Source: AC-32 sp963715575 (GTDB lineage: Bacteria; Actinomycetota; Thermoleophilia; Gaiellales; Gaiellaceae). From it: DNA of 64,000 nt. How positions within the stretch are numbered: position 1 is the stretch's first letter; each line of letters begins with the position of its first letter. A program made the position numbers and the translations under genes. Shown here in pieces: positions 1 to 8,101 of the stretch. The notes under the pieces were generated by a model. It worked only from the letters and a program-made list of their open reading frames with translations, made no database searches and had not been told where the DNA came from. The stretch is taken from NCBI GenBank assembly GCA_963715575.1, contig OY970250.1:868001-932000 (forward strand), written 5' to 3'.

Positions 1-157
1 ACCCCCGTGTGCCGCCCCGTTCGGCTCCACTCGGTCTCGCCGTGGCGGACGAGCACGACCTGCACGCGCTGACAGTACGTACTTTCGAGCGGCCGCGTCC
101 GGGGTCTCCGCGGATGCGCACGGCGACCGCCGCGGCGACGCTGTCTGCGTATCCGAG

Positions 158-165
158 AAGGAGGT
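158..165 (+). promoter_or_regulatory. Strong Shine-Dalgarno site for the DUF4389 gene
   Basis: AAGGAGGT lies 6 nt before the ATG at 172 and is an almost full match to the anti-SD sequence, so it fixes that start. The rest of bases 1-157 shows no gene I can support. Confidence 0.8.
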
Positions 166-171
166 GTCGAG

Positions 172-789
172 ATGTCGGCTGTGCCGGCTTACCCGGTGCG
201 GGTCGAAGGCGAGCTCGACCCCCAGCTCAGCCGCTGGCTGTGGCTCGTGAAGTGGCTGCTCGTCATTCCGCACGCGATCGTGCTCGCACTCTTGTGGATC
301 GCGTTCGTGCTCGTCAGCGTCGTCGCGTTCTTCGCAATCCTGTTCACGGAGCGCTATCCGCGGCGTCTGTTCGAGTTCAACGTCGGCGTGCTGCGCTGGA
401 CGTGGCGCGTTTCGTTCTACTGCTTCGACGCGAACGGCACCGACCGCTACCCGCCGTTCACGCTCAAGGCGGTCGAGTACCCCGCGACGTTCGAGGTCGA
501 GTACCCGGAGCGGCTCTCGCGGGGACTCGTGCTCGTCAAGTGGTGGCTGCTCGCGATCCCGCAATACCTCGTCGTCGCGGTCTTCCTCGGCTGCGCGTAC
601 TGCGGGCTCGTCCCACTGCTCGTCCTGTTCGCGGTGGTGGCGCTCCTGTTCACCGGCCGCTACCCGCGCTCGATCTTCGATTTCGTGCTCGGGATGAACC
701 GCTGGACGCTGCGTGTGGCGGCCTACGCGGGGCTGATGACGGACCGCTACCCGCCCTTCCGGCTCGACGCGGGCCCGACTGAGCCCTAA
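172..789 (+). CDS. DUF4389 domain membrane protein
   Basis: A 205-residue integral membrane protein of the DUF4389 type; its biochemical role is unknown. It consists of two similar halves. Each half has a hydrophobic hairpin (about residues 20-60 and 115-165), followed by an ERYPRRLFEF or GRYPRSIFDF block, then a RWT motif, and ends in TDRYPPF. This internal duplication is characteristic of the family. The start is set by the SD at 158-165. The gene stands alone ahead of the decarboxylase cassette, and a strong inverted repeat (802-838) follows it, which could also serve as its 3' end. The family call is good; no function can be assigned. Confidence 0.85.
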   Translation: MSAVPAYPVRVEGELDPQLSRWLWLVKWLLVIPHAIVLALLWIAFVLVSVVAFFAILFTERYPRRLFEFNVGVLRWTWRVSFYCFDANGTDRYPPFTLKAVEYPATFEVEYPERLSRGLVLVKWWLLAIPQYLVVAVFLGCAYCGLVPLLVLFAVVALLFTGRYPRSIFDFVLGMNRWTLRVAAYAGLMTDRYPPFRLDAGPTEP

Positions 790-801
790 CCGCCCCTGGA
801 G

Positions 802-838
802 CCACGGTGGCCGCTCTGGAAGGATGCGGCCACCGTGG
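802..838 (+). promoter_or_regulatory. Perfect 13-bp inverted repeat spanning the decarboxylase RBS and start codon
   Basis: CCACGGTGGCCGC (802-814) is exactly complementary to GCGGCCACCGTGG (826-838), with an 11-nt loop TCTGGAAGGAT between them. The loop carries the only SD-like sequence (GGAAGG, 818-823), and the GTG start at 835 is inside the 3' arm. Folded RNA would expose the SD but bury the start codon, which suggests translational control. There is no U-tract, so a simple intrinsic terminator is less likely, although it could also delimit the upstream transcript. Confidence 0.65.
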
Positions 839-2688
839 AGGGGGGCCGTCACCGCGATCCACTCGCGCTCGACGCCGAGACGATGCGCGAGCTTGGCTAT
901 CGCACGGTCGACCTGCTGGTCGAGCGGCTGCAGCGCGAGGAGCCGCCGATCCGGCGCGCCTCGCCGGCGGAGATGCGGGAGAGGCTCCACGGCCCCCCGC
1001 CCGACCAGCCGCAGCCCTTCGCCGAGATCCTCGCCAGCCTCGACCGCGACGTGCTCCCGTTCGGCAGCCGCGACGGGCACCCGCGCTTCTTCGGCTTCGT
1101 CCCGTTCGCCGGCACCTGGCCGGGCGCGCTCGGCGACCTGATCGCGAGCGCCTGCAACCTCTACGCGGGCTCGTGGATGGAGTCGGCCGGCCCGAGCCAG
1201 GTCGAGCTCGAGGTGCTCGGCTGGTTCAAGGACTGGATCGGCTTCCCGGCCGAGGCGGGAGGCTCGCTCGTCAGCGGCGGCTCGGCCGGGAACCTCACCG
1301 CCCTTGCGTGCGCGCGCGAGGCGCTGGCCGGGCCGATGCGCGGCGACCTGGTGCTCTACGTCTCCGACCAGGCGCACTCCTCGGTCGCGCGCGCCGCGCG
1401 GCTCCTCGGCTTCCGGCCCGAGCAGGTGCGCGTGCTGCCGAGCGACGAGTCCTTCCGGCTCGCCCCGCACACGCTCGCGGCCGCGATGGACGCCGACGAG
1501 CAGCGAGGCCTGACCCCGTTCGCGGTCACGGCGCAGGCGGGAGCGACGAACACCGGCGCAGTCGACCCGCTCGACGAGCTTGCCGACCTCTGCCGCGAGC
1601 GGAGCGCCTGGCTGCACGTGGACGCGGCCTACGGGGGCTTCGCCGCGCTCGCCGACCGCGGCCTGCTACCCGGGTTCGAGCGGGCCGACTCCGTCACGCT
1701 CGACCCGCACAAGTGGCTCTACCAGCCGTTCGAGTGCGGCTGCGTGCTCGTCCGCGAGCGGCAGGCGCTGCGGGGTGCGTTCGAGATGCTCCCGGACTAC
1801 CTGCACGACGCACGAACGGCCGCAGGTGAGGTCAACTTCTCCGACCTCGGCTTACAGCTGACCCGCTCGGCGCGGGCACTGAAGCTCTGGGTCTCGCTGC
1901 GCTATTTCGGGCTCGATGCGTTCCGTGAGGCGATCCGCCGCACACTGGAGGTCGCCGCGGCCGCTGCCCGGCGCGTCGAGGCGAGCGAGACGCTCGAGAC
2001 GATGGCGCCCCCGTCGCTCGGCATCGTCTGCTTCCGCCGCCGAGACCTCGACGACGACGGCAACGCGGGGATCGCGGCCGCGCTGGAGCGGAGCGGCACC
2101 GGTCTGGTCTCGACCACGCGGCTGCACGGACGCTTCGCGCTACGGCTGTGCGTGCTCAACCATCAGAGCACCGAGGCCGACGTCGAGCAGGTGCTCGCCT
2201 TCCTCGAGAGCGCCGAGCCGGAGGAACGCGAGCCCGAGCGCGAGCGCCACCCCGCGATCGTCAGCTCGTGGCCTGGCCTGCCCGAGGCCGATGTGCCCTC
2301 GCTGCGCGCGCTGCCGCTGTTCGCCGGGCTCGAGCCGGCCCAGGCGGCGCGGGTCGCCGCCCAGGCGTCCGTGCGGGAGGCGGCGGCCGGCGAGGACGTG
2401 ATCGAGCAGTGGAGCCTCGGCTCCGAGTTCTTCGTGATCCTCGAGGGCACGGCGACGGTCTCGGTCGACGGGCAGCCGGCGCGCGAGCTCGGAGCGGGCG
2501 AGTTCTTCGGCGAGCTGCGGGCGCTCGAGTGGGGCAGCGGCTACGCGTACCCGCGGCTGGCGTCGGTGCGGGCCGGCTCGCCCCTACGGCTGCTCGTCTT
2601 CCCAGAGGGCACCCTGCAAGAGCTCGTCGAGCGCTACCCCTCGGTGGGAGCCGCGATTCGCGAGGCGGTCGCGGAACGGCTTTCGTGA
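835..2688 (+). CDS. PLP-dependent group II amino-acid decarboxylase with C-terminal cyclic-nucleotide-binding domain
   Basis: A 617-residue fusion. Residues about 10-460 are a pyridoxal-phosphate decarboxylase of the aromatic-L-amino-acid/glutamate group II fold: HVDAAYGG holds the PLP-contacting Asp (Asp263) and DPHKWLY holds the Schiff-base lysine (Lys293). Residues about 490-615 form a cNMP-binding (CNB) domain with the usual opening LPLFAGL and a phosphate-cassette-like FGEL...YPRLASV that carries a short insertion. Known relatives of the first domain convert an amino acid to an amine plus CO2; the substrate cannot be read from sequence. The GTG start puts the usual DPLALD...ELGYR segment at the N-terminus. 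It overlaps the next gene by 4 nt (GTGA). The fusion is unusual and suggests allosteric control by a cyclic nucleotide, which is an inference. Confidence 0.85.
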   Translation: MEGGRHRDPLALDAETMRELGYRTVDLLVERLQREEPPIRRASPAEMRERLHGPPPDQPQPFAEILASLDRDVLPFGSRDGHPRFFGFVPFAGTWPGALGDLIASACNLYAGSWMESAGPSQVELEVLGWFKDWIGFPAEAGGSLVSGGSAGNLTALACAREALAGPMRGDLVLYVSDQAHSSVARAARLLGFRPEQVRVLPSDESFRLAPHTLAAAMDADEQRGLTPFAVTAQAGATNTGAVDPLDELADLCRERSAWLHVDAAYGGFAALADRGLLPGFERADSVTLDPHKWLYQPFECGCVLVRERQALRGAFEMLPDYLHDARTAAGEVNFSDLGLQLTRSARALKLWVSLRYFGLDAFREAIRRTLEVAAAAARRVEASETLETMAPPSLGIVCFRRRDLDDDGNAGIAAALERSGTGLVSTTRLHGRFALRLCVLNHQSTEADVEQVLAFLESAEPEEREPERERHPAIVSSWPGLPEADVPSLRALPLFAGLEPAQAARVAAQASVREAAAGEDVIEQWSLGSEFFVILEGTATVSVDGQPARELGAGEFFGELRALEWGSGYAYPRLASVRAGSPLRLLVFPEGTLQELVERYPSVGAAIREAVAERLS

Positions 2689-4316
2689 GCCGGGCGGTGG
2701 TCGTCCTCCGCGGCGTCTTCCGCAACCCGGAGCTGCGGCGCGTCGAGCTTGCGTACGCCGGCTTCAACGCGGCCGAGTGGGGCGTCTGGATCGCGATGCT
2801 CGTCTACGCCTACGAGCGCGGCGGGGCGACGACGGCGGGGCTCGTCGCGGTTGCGCAGCTCGTCCCGGCCGCCCTGTTCGCGCCGTTCGCATCGGTGCTC
2901 GCGGATCGCCGCCCCCCGGCGCGCGTGCTCGCGCTCGGCTACCTGGCGCAGGCGCTGGCGATGGGCGGCACGGCCGTCGCCCTGCTCGGCGGCGCGCCCC
3001 CGCTCGTCGCCTACGCGCTGGCCGCGGTCGCCGCCACCGCGGTCACGATCACGCGGCCGACGCAGGCGGCGCTCGTGCCTGGACTCGCCCGGACCCCGGA
3101 CGAGCTGACCGCGACCAACGTCGTCTCCGGCTGGATCGAGAGCGTCAGCGTGCTCTTCGCCCCCGCGCTCGCCGGGGTCCTGCTCGCCGTCGCCTCGCCC
3201 GGCTGGGTCTTCGCCGTGATGGCCGTCGTGGCCGGTGTGTCGACGCTGCTCGTGGCCCGGCTGAACGGGCCTGCGCCCGCGTGCGACGCGCAGCCCGCGC
3301 TGCAGGAGGCGCTCGCCGGCTTCCGCGCCCTCGCGCGCGAGCCGTCCACTCGGGTGCTGGTCGGCCTGCTCGGCGGGCAGTTCGTCGCGATCGGCGCACT
3401 GGACGTGCTCTACGTGGTGCTCGCGATCTCGGTGCTCGACCTCGGCGGCTCGGGGGCCGGCTACCTGAACGCCGCCTTCGGCGCCGGCGGCGTCGCCGGG
3501 ATCGCGGTCACCGCGGCGCTGGTCGGGCGGCGCCGGTTGTTGCCGCCGCTCTCACTCGGCGTGCTGGTCTGGGGCGGGGCGTTCGCGCTGCTCGCAGCCT
3601 GGCCGACGGTCGGAGGCGCGCTGCTGCTGCTCGCGGTCGCCGGGGCCGCGAGGTCGCTGTTCGACGTCGCCGGCCGGACGATCCTGCAGCGGACGGCGCC
3701 GACCGACGTGCTCTCACGCGTCTTCGGCGTGCTGGAGGGGCTCTCGATGGCCTGCCTCGCGCTCGGCTCACTGCTGACGCCGGCGCTCGTCGCGCTCGCC
3801 GGGCCCCGCTGGACGGTTGCAGGGATCGGAGCGCTGCTGCCGCTGGCCCTGCTCCTTTCGGCGCGCAAGCTGGCCGAGATCGACCGTCGCGCGCCGGTGC
3901 CCGTGGTCGAGATCTCGCTGCTGCGCTCGCTGCCGGTGTTCGCCCCGCTCGGCGCGCCCGAGCTCGAGGGCCTCGCCCACGGGCTCGACGAGACGAGCGT
4001 GCCGGCCGGGACCGCGGTGGTGACGGAGGGCGAGCCGGGCGACCGCTTCTACGTCGTCGCCGAGGGCGAGCTGGAGGTCGACTCCGGTGGACGCGAGCTG
4101 CGGCGCCTTCACCGCGGCGACGGCTTCGGGGAGATCGCCCTGCTGCGCGACGTGCCGCGCACGGCGACCGTCACGGCCCGCACCGACAGCCGCCTCTACG
4201 CGCTCGGCAAGGCCTGCTTCCTCGCCACTGTCGGCTCGCACCCGCGCGCCACTCGTGAGGCCGACCGCCTCGTCCGCGAGCGCTTGCCCTCGCCGCAGGC
4301 GACAATCGCACCGTGA
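2685..4316 (+). CDS. MFS transporter with C-terminal cyclic-nucleotide-binding domain
   Basis: A 543-residue protein. Residues about 1-400 are a major-facilitator permease of the EntS/drug-exporter type, with about 12 hydrophobic segments, preceded by RNPELRRVELAY and with ADRRPPARVLALGY as the loop 2-3 motif. Residues about 410-543 are a CNB domain; its phosphate cassette FGEIALL...VPRTATV retains the Glu and Arg that hold the cyclic phosphate, so ligand binding looks feasible. The GTG start at 2685 overlaps the decarboxylase stop by 4 nt, and its own stop overlaps the ureohydrolase start by 4 nt. Context suggests export of the amine made upstream or exchange with its precursor, under the same cNMP signal; this is inference. 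Confidence 0.85.
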   Translation: MSRAVVVLRGVFRNPELRRVELAYAGFNAAEWGVWIAMLVYAYERGGATTAGLVAVAQLVPAALFAPFASVLADRRPPARVLALGYLAQALAMGGTAVALLGGAPPLVAYALAAVAATAVTITRPTQAALVPGLARTPDELTATNVVSGWIESVSVLFAPALAGVLLAVASPGWVFAVMAVVAGVSTLLVARLNGPAPACDAQPALQEALAGFRALAREPSTRVLVGLLGGQFVAIGALDVLYVVLAISVLDLGGSGAGYLNAAFGAGGVAGIAVTAALVGRRRLLPPLSLGVLVWGGAFALLAAWPTVGGALLLLAVAGAARSLFDVAGRTILQRTAPTDVLSRVFGVLEGLSMACLALGSLLTPALVALAGPRWTVAGIGALLPLALLLSARKLAEIDRRAPVPVVEISLLRSLPVFAPLGAPELEGLAHGLDETSVPAGTAVVTEGEPGDRFYVVAEGELEVDSGGRELRRLHRGDGFGEIALLRDVPRTATVTARTDSRLYALGKACFLATVGSHPRATREADRLVRERLPSPQATIAP

Positions 4317-5275
4317 TCGACCCGCTCGAGCGCTGGCGGCAGTACGGCGAGAAGCCCGACTACGCCGGCCTGCTCACCTACGGCGGCGCGCCGTACACGC
4401 AGGATCCCGCCGAGCTGGCCGGCTTCGACGTGGCGATCGTCGGCGCGCCCACGGACGACCTGGTCTCCGACCGGCCGGGGGCCCGCTTCGGCCCGCGTGC
4501 GATCCGCGCCGCCTCGTGCCCGCCCGGCCCGCAGCTCGAGTCGAAGGTCGATGCCTTCGAGGAGCTGAAGATCGTCGACTTCGGCGACGCGGCCGTCCTC
4601 CCCGCCGACGCGGCGCGCTCGCACGCGGCGATCGAGCAGCTCGTCGGCCAGGTGCTCGACGCCGGGCTGCTGCCGGTCGTGCTCGGCGGCGACCACTCGA
4701 TCGCCGAGCCCGACATCCGCGCCGTCGCCGCCCGCCTCGGCCCGGTCGGCCTCGTCCATTTCGACACGCACACCGACACCGGCCGAGAGGTCTTCGGCGT
4801 CGAGCGCTCGCACGGGACGCCGATGTTCCGGCTCGTGGAGGCAGGGCACGTCGACCCGCGCCGGTACGTGCAGATCGGCCTGCGCGGCTACTGGCCCGGC
4901 GAGCGCGAGTTCCGGTGGCAGGCCGACCGGGGGATCACGAGCTTCTTCATGCACGACATGCGCGAGCTGGGGATCGAAGCGGTCGTCGAGCGGGCGGTCG
5001 GGCTCGTCGGCGAGGGATCCGTCTACCTGAGCGTGGACGTGGACGTGCTCGACCCCGCCTTCGCGCCCGGGACCGGCACCCCGGAGCCCGGCGGGATGAC
5101 GAGCGGAGACCTGCTGTGGGCGTGTCGCGAGGTCACGCGGCGGCTCGAGCTCGCCGGCGCCGAGGTGGTCGAGGTGATTCCGACCGCCGTCGGCTCGGCC
5201 GACGTCACCGCACTCGTGGCCGACCGGATCGTGCGCGAGACCCTGAACGGGATCGCCTTGCGCCGGCGCGGCTAG
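4313..5275 (+). CDS. speB: Agmatinase/arginase-family ureohydrolase
   Basis: A 320-residue binuclear-manganese ureohydrolase, of usual length. The metal ligands are all visible: GGDHS (His128), FDTHTDT (Asp151, His153, Asp155) and SVDVDVLDPAFAPGTGTPEPGG-type block (Asp242, Asp244). Members hydrolyse agmatine, guanidinobutyrate or related guanidino compounds to an amine plus urea. The first metal motif reads DTH rather than the common DAH, so the substrate may not be agmatine. It is the third gene of the cassette (GTGA overlap), so the decarboxylase may provide its guanidino substrate, for example arginine to agmatine, although that decarboxylase fold is not a classical arginine decarboxylase. 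Its TAG shares the CTAG quadruplet with the convergent cofE stop. Confidence 0.85.
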   Translation: MIDPLERWRQYGEKPDYAGLLTYGGAPYTQDPAELAGFDVAIVGAPTDDLVSDRPGARFGPRAIRAASCPPGPQLESKVDAFEELKIVDFGDAAVLPADAARSHAAIEQLVGQVLDAGLLPVVLGGDHSIAEPDIRAVAARLGPVGLVHFDTHTDTGREVFGVERSHGTPMFRLVEAGHVDPRRYVQIGLRGYWPGEREFRWQADRGITSFFMHDMRELGIEAVVERAVGLVGEGSVYLSVDVDVLDPAFAPGTGTPEPGGMTSGDLLWACREVTRRLELAGAEVVEVIPTAVGSADVTALVADRIVRETLNGIALRRRG

Positions 5276-5994
5276 CGGAAGAGATCGCGCTCGGCGGGTA
5301 TCACGAGCTCGCGGGCGGTGCCTTCGCCACGCGCGTCGTACCCCCCGATCACGGCCGCCGGCAGGCCCTCGGTCTTCCCCATCACGAGCTCCGCCGCGCC
5401 TGCGAGCTCGTCGGCGACGGCGATCACCGTCGCGTGCAGCTCGTAGCCGGCGCGGTCGCGCGCGCCCTGCAGGTCGAGCAGCGGCCGGATCCCGGCAAGG
5501 CCGATCGCGACGTCCGTCGTCCCCTGCCGCCACGCCCGGCCGAACGAGTCGCTGACGATCACGCCGACCTCGGCGCCGGTCAGCTCCCGCAGCCGTTCGC
5601 GCAACCGCGCGGCCGAGGCGTCCGGGTCCTCCGGCAGCAGCACTACCGTGCCGGCCTCGGGCGCGTTGGAGGAGTCGACCCCCGCGGAGGCGCAGACGAA
5701 GCCGTGGGGCGTCTCGGCGATCACGAGCGGCGGCCGGCTGCGCACGATCCGCGCCGACTCGCGCAGGATCACCTCGAGCCGGCGCGGGTCCTGGTCGCCG
5801 GCGAGCTCGCGCGCGCGCTCGGACGGCTCGATCGCGTCCAGCCGCACGACACGGCCCTCGGCCTTCGAGACCGCCTTCTGCGCCACGACCAGCACGTCGC
5901 CGTCCTCGAGCTCGGCCCGCTCCGCGATCAGCGCGCCGAGATCGGCGCCAGCCTCGACCTCAGGCAGCCCCTCGACCGCCCGGATCGAGATCAC
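5272..5994 (-). CDS. cofE: Coenzyme F420-0:L-glutamate ligase
   Basis: A 240-residue single-domain CofE that adds glutamates to F420-0 (GTP-dependent, gamma-linked). Visible family features are GDVLVVAQKAVSKAEGR near the N-terminus, the HGFVCASAGVDSSNAP block, and VIVSDSFGRAWRQGTTDVAIG. It lacks the C-terminal nitroreductase-like domain of mycobacterial FbiB, so the final dehydro-F420 reduction must be done by another protein. The GTG start at 5994 overlaps npdG by 4 nt. It is the last gene of the minus-strand F420 operon, and its stop overlaps the ureohydrolase stop. Confidence 0.92.
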   Translation of the reverse strand: MISIRAVEGLPEVEAGADLGALIAERAELEDGDVLVVAQKAVSKAEGRVVRLDAIEPSERARELAGDQDPRRLEVILRESARIVRSRPPLVIAETPHGFVCASAGVDSSNAPEAGTVVLLPEDPDASAARLRERLRELTGAEVGVIVSDSFGRAWRQGTTDVAIGLAGIRPLLDLQGARDRAGYELHATVIAVADELAGAAELVMGKTEGLPAAVIGGYDARGEGTARELVIPAERDLFR

Positions 5995-6611
5995 GGTAGG
6001 CCGGTGAGGCGGAGGCCCGCGTGGACGCCGTACTCCTTGTTCACGTTCAGGATCACGGCCGTCATGCCCTCGAGCGCGCGGGAGTTGGCGAGCGGGCCGA
6101 CGTCGATCGCGCGGCCGCCGACAAGGCGGCCGGCCAGCTCGAGCGCGAGCTGCTTCGCGGCCGGATCGTCGCCGCAGATCAGCGCGTCCTGGTCGGGCGG
6201 CTCCGGCCCGGAGAGGTCGATGGCCGAGACCGTCTGCAGGCCCGAGGCGATCGGCGCGCCAATCAGCCGCGAGAGGTTCTCCGCCAGTGAGCCCTCGTCC
6301 AGACCCGGCACGATCCCGGTGTCGGTGAAGCGCAGGTCGCTCGCCACGCAGAGCACCGGCGTCTCGCCGATCGCGTCCGCGAGCGTGGTCGCGGTCTCCA
6401 GCGCCGCGTTCGACTTCGTGGCCAGCACGACGAGGTCCGCGCCGCGGACGACGTCCTCGTTGGTGCCGCCCTGGACGCCGAGCTCGAGCGCCCGCTCCCG
6501 CGCGCGCTCGGCGTCGCGGGAGCCGATGTAGACGTCCTCCCCGAGCGCGCACAGGCGCCTCGCGAGCGCGCGGCCGAAGGAGCCGGTGCCGCCGACGATC
6601 GCGACCTTCAT
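5991..6611 (-). CDS. npdG: F420H2:NADP oxidoreductase (NADPH-dependent F420 reductase)
   Basis: A 206-residue Rossmann protein of the NADPH-dependent F420 reductase family, which transfers hydride between NADP(H) and F420. The N-terminus MKVAIVGGTGSFGRALARRL is the dinucleotide-binding loop; GSRDAERA follows the second strand as the NADP-selective region, and VVLATKS is the third. It sits between cofD and cofE with 4-nt overlaps on both sides (ATGA and GTGA), so cofactor synthesis and the enzyme that charges the cofactor are co-translated. An ordinary NADP-binding family member is possible but unlikely in this operon. Confidence 0.9.
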   Translation of the reverse strand: MKVAIVGGTGSFGRALARRLCALGEDVYIGSRDAERARERALELGVQGGTNEDVVRGADLVVLATKSNAALETATTLADAIGETPVLCVASDLRFTDTGIVPGLDEGSLAENLSRLIGAPIASGLQTVSAIDLSGPEPPDQDALICGDDPAAKQLALELAGRLVGGRAIDVGPLANSRALEGMTAVILNVNKEYGVHAGLRLTGLP

Positions 6612-7528
6612 CGCAGCGCCGCCGCCGATTCGAGCACAGCCTCGGCGACCCGCCGGCGGCCCTCGGGATCGTCCATCAGCGTGCGCGTGACGATCGTCCG
6701 CACCCCGGCCTCGGCCTCCGAGTCGGCCTCGTCGATCACGAGCGCATCGATCAACCCCTTGTAACAGTCTGTTACTTGCTGCGGTCCGGTTCCGCCGCGG
6801 AGTCGTGCCAGCATCCGCGCGGCGGGGCCGCGCACCGCTTCGCCGCCGATCAGCGGGCTGACCGCGACCGCGGGCACGGATCGCCGCTCGAGCGCTTCGC
6901 GGATCCCGGCGACGGCCAGGATCGGGCCGACGCTGACGAACGGGTTGCTCGGCGCGATCGCGATCAGATCGGCGTTCTCGAAGGCCTCCACCACTCCCGG
7001 CGCGGGACGCGCGGCTTCCGCGTCCTCGAAGCGAACGCCGTCCACCTCGTCGCGGTGCCCGCGCGCGACGAACCACTCCTGGAACGGCAGCTCGCCGGCG
7101 GGAGTGGCCAGCCACGTGCGCAGGCGCTCGTCGGTCGCTGGCAGCAGAGCCGGCTCCAGTCCGAAGGCGCGCGCGATCCGGGCGGTCACGGCCGAGAGCG
7201 GCTCGCCGCGTCGCAGCGCCTCGGTGCGGGCGAGATGGACGCCGAGGTCGAGGTCGCCGAGCCGGAACCAGCTCTCCCCGCCGAGCTCGGCCACGGTCTC
7301 GAGCGCGTTCCAGCTCTCGCCGGCGCGGCCCCAGCCCTTGGCCTCGTCCAGCCGGCCGGTGAGCGTGTAGAGGATCGTGTCCAGGTCGGGCGAGACGTGG
7401 AGGCCGAGGATCTCGATGTCGTCACCGACGTTGCCGACGATCGTCAGCTCCCCCGGGTCGATCGTTTCGGCCAGCGCGCGCGCGAACCGGGAGCCGCCGA
7501 GACCGCCCGCGAGAACGACGACCTTCAC
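6608..7528 (-). CDS. cofD: 2-phospho-L-lactate (or PEP) transferase of F420 synthesis
   Basis: A 306-residue CofD/FbiA, which transfers the lactyl- or enolpyruvyl-phospho group onto the deazaflavin Fo to give (dehydro-)F420-0. The N-terminus VVVLAGGLGGSRFARAL is the family signature, followed by NVGDDIEILGLHVSPDLDT and, later, IAPSNPFVSVGPIL and AVSPLIGG, which line the active site. It starts at GTG 7528, overlapping cofC by 4 nt. The gene order cofC-cofD-npdG-cofE makes a compact route from the activated three-carbon unit to finished, reducible F420; Fo synthase (fbiC) is not in this window. Confidence 0.93.
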   Translation of the reverse strand: MKVVVLAGGLGGSRFARALAETIDPGELTIVGNVGDDIEILGLHVSPDLDTILYTLTGRLDEAKGWGRAGESWNALETVAELGGESWFRLGDLDLGVHLARTEALRRGEPLSAVTARIARAFGLEPALLPATDERLRTWLATPAGELPFQEWFVARGHRDEVDGVRFEDAEAARPAPGVVEAFENADLIAIAPSNPFVSVGPILAVAGIREALERRSVPAVAVSPLIGGEAVRGPAARMLARLRGGTGPQQVTDCYKGLIDALVIDEADSEAEAGVRTIVTRTLMDDPEGRRRVAEAVLESAAALR

Positions 7529-8079
7529 CGAGAGAGGCCCGCGCGCACCGCGTCGAGCACGGCGGCCGTGCGGGCGCCGAGCCGGCCTTCGAGCCGCTCG
7601 AGGTCGGCGAGCGTGTCCACGTCGTCGGCCAGGTTCGGGATCGCCGCGACGACCGCGTCGACGCCGAGCCGCTCGGCCCGCGCGAGGAACCGCTCAGCGC
7701 TGTGCTCGCCGTAGAGCGGCGCGAACAGCGACGGGGACGCGAGCGCGAGCGCGTTGGTCGTGCCGTCGGCGGCCTCGACGAGTGACAGACCGCCCTCGGG
7801 CAGGGCGCCGAGCAAGGTCAGCAGGTCGCGCGGCCGCGCGCACGGCAGGTCGGCGTTGACGACCAGCACCGGCCCGCGCTCGACGCGGCGCATTGCGCCT
7901 TCGACCGCCTGCCCCTGGCCGCCCGGCTCGTCGGCGATCACGACCGCGCCGACGGGCCCCGCGGCCGCCAGCACGTCCTCGAGCATCGCCTGCGCGAGAG
8001 CCGCGCGAACATCCTCCGGAGCGGGCGCGAGCCGCTGCTTTGCCGTTTCTCCGCGGAAGGGAACAACAACGGTCGGCAT
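7525..8079 (-). CDS. cofC: 2-phospho-L-lactate/PEP guanylyltransferase
   Basis: A 184-residue CofC/FbiD nucleotidyltransferase that activates the three-carbon phospho-acid with GTP for CofD. The GT-A-like fold begins with VVVPFRGETAKQRLAP, and the nucleotide and metal-binding strand reads VLVVNADLPCARP. The sequence is short but within the family range. It is the first gene of the operon. Its ATG (8079) is part of a CATG that could also hold a start for the divergent PolX-like gene, and a shared -10 region (8089-8095) lies between the two. Confidence 0.9.
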   Translation of the reverse strand: MPTVVVPFRGETAKQRLAPAPEDVRAALAQAMLEDVLAAAGPVGAVVIADEPGGQGQAVEGAMRRVERGPVLVVNADLPCARPRDLLTLLGALPEGGLSLVEAADGTTNALALASPSLFAPLYGEHSAERFLARAERLGVDAVVAAIPNLADDVDTLADLERLEGRLGARTAAVLDAVRAGLSR

Positions 8080-8088
8080 GCCGTCGAG

Positions 8089-8095
8089 AGACTAT
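8089..8095. promoter_or_regulatory. Candidate bidirectional -10 region between cofC and the PolX-like gene
   Basis: AGACTAT reads as TAGTCT on the minus strand, ending 9 nt before the cofC ATG, and as GACTAT on the plus strand, 6 nt before GTG 8102. Both genes would then have almost no 5' leader. No clear -35 hexamer was found. Confidence 0.35.
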
Positions 8096-8101
8096 CCAGC
8101 T

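Noticed and set aside
9..782. Long plus-strand open frame at the window start
   Set aside because: Arg/Ala/Pro-rich translation with no domain; it is the out-of-frame shadow of the DUF4389 gene, which has a strong SD.
2148..2684. Possible N-terminal extension of the MFS protein
   Set aside because: The extra sequence is an Arg-rich shadow of the decarboxylase CNB region; the MFS family N-terminus begins at GTG 2685.
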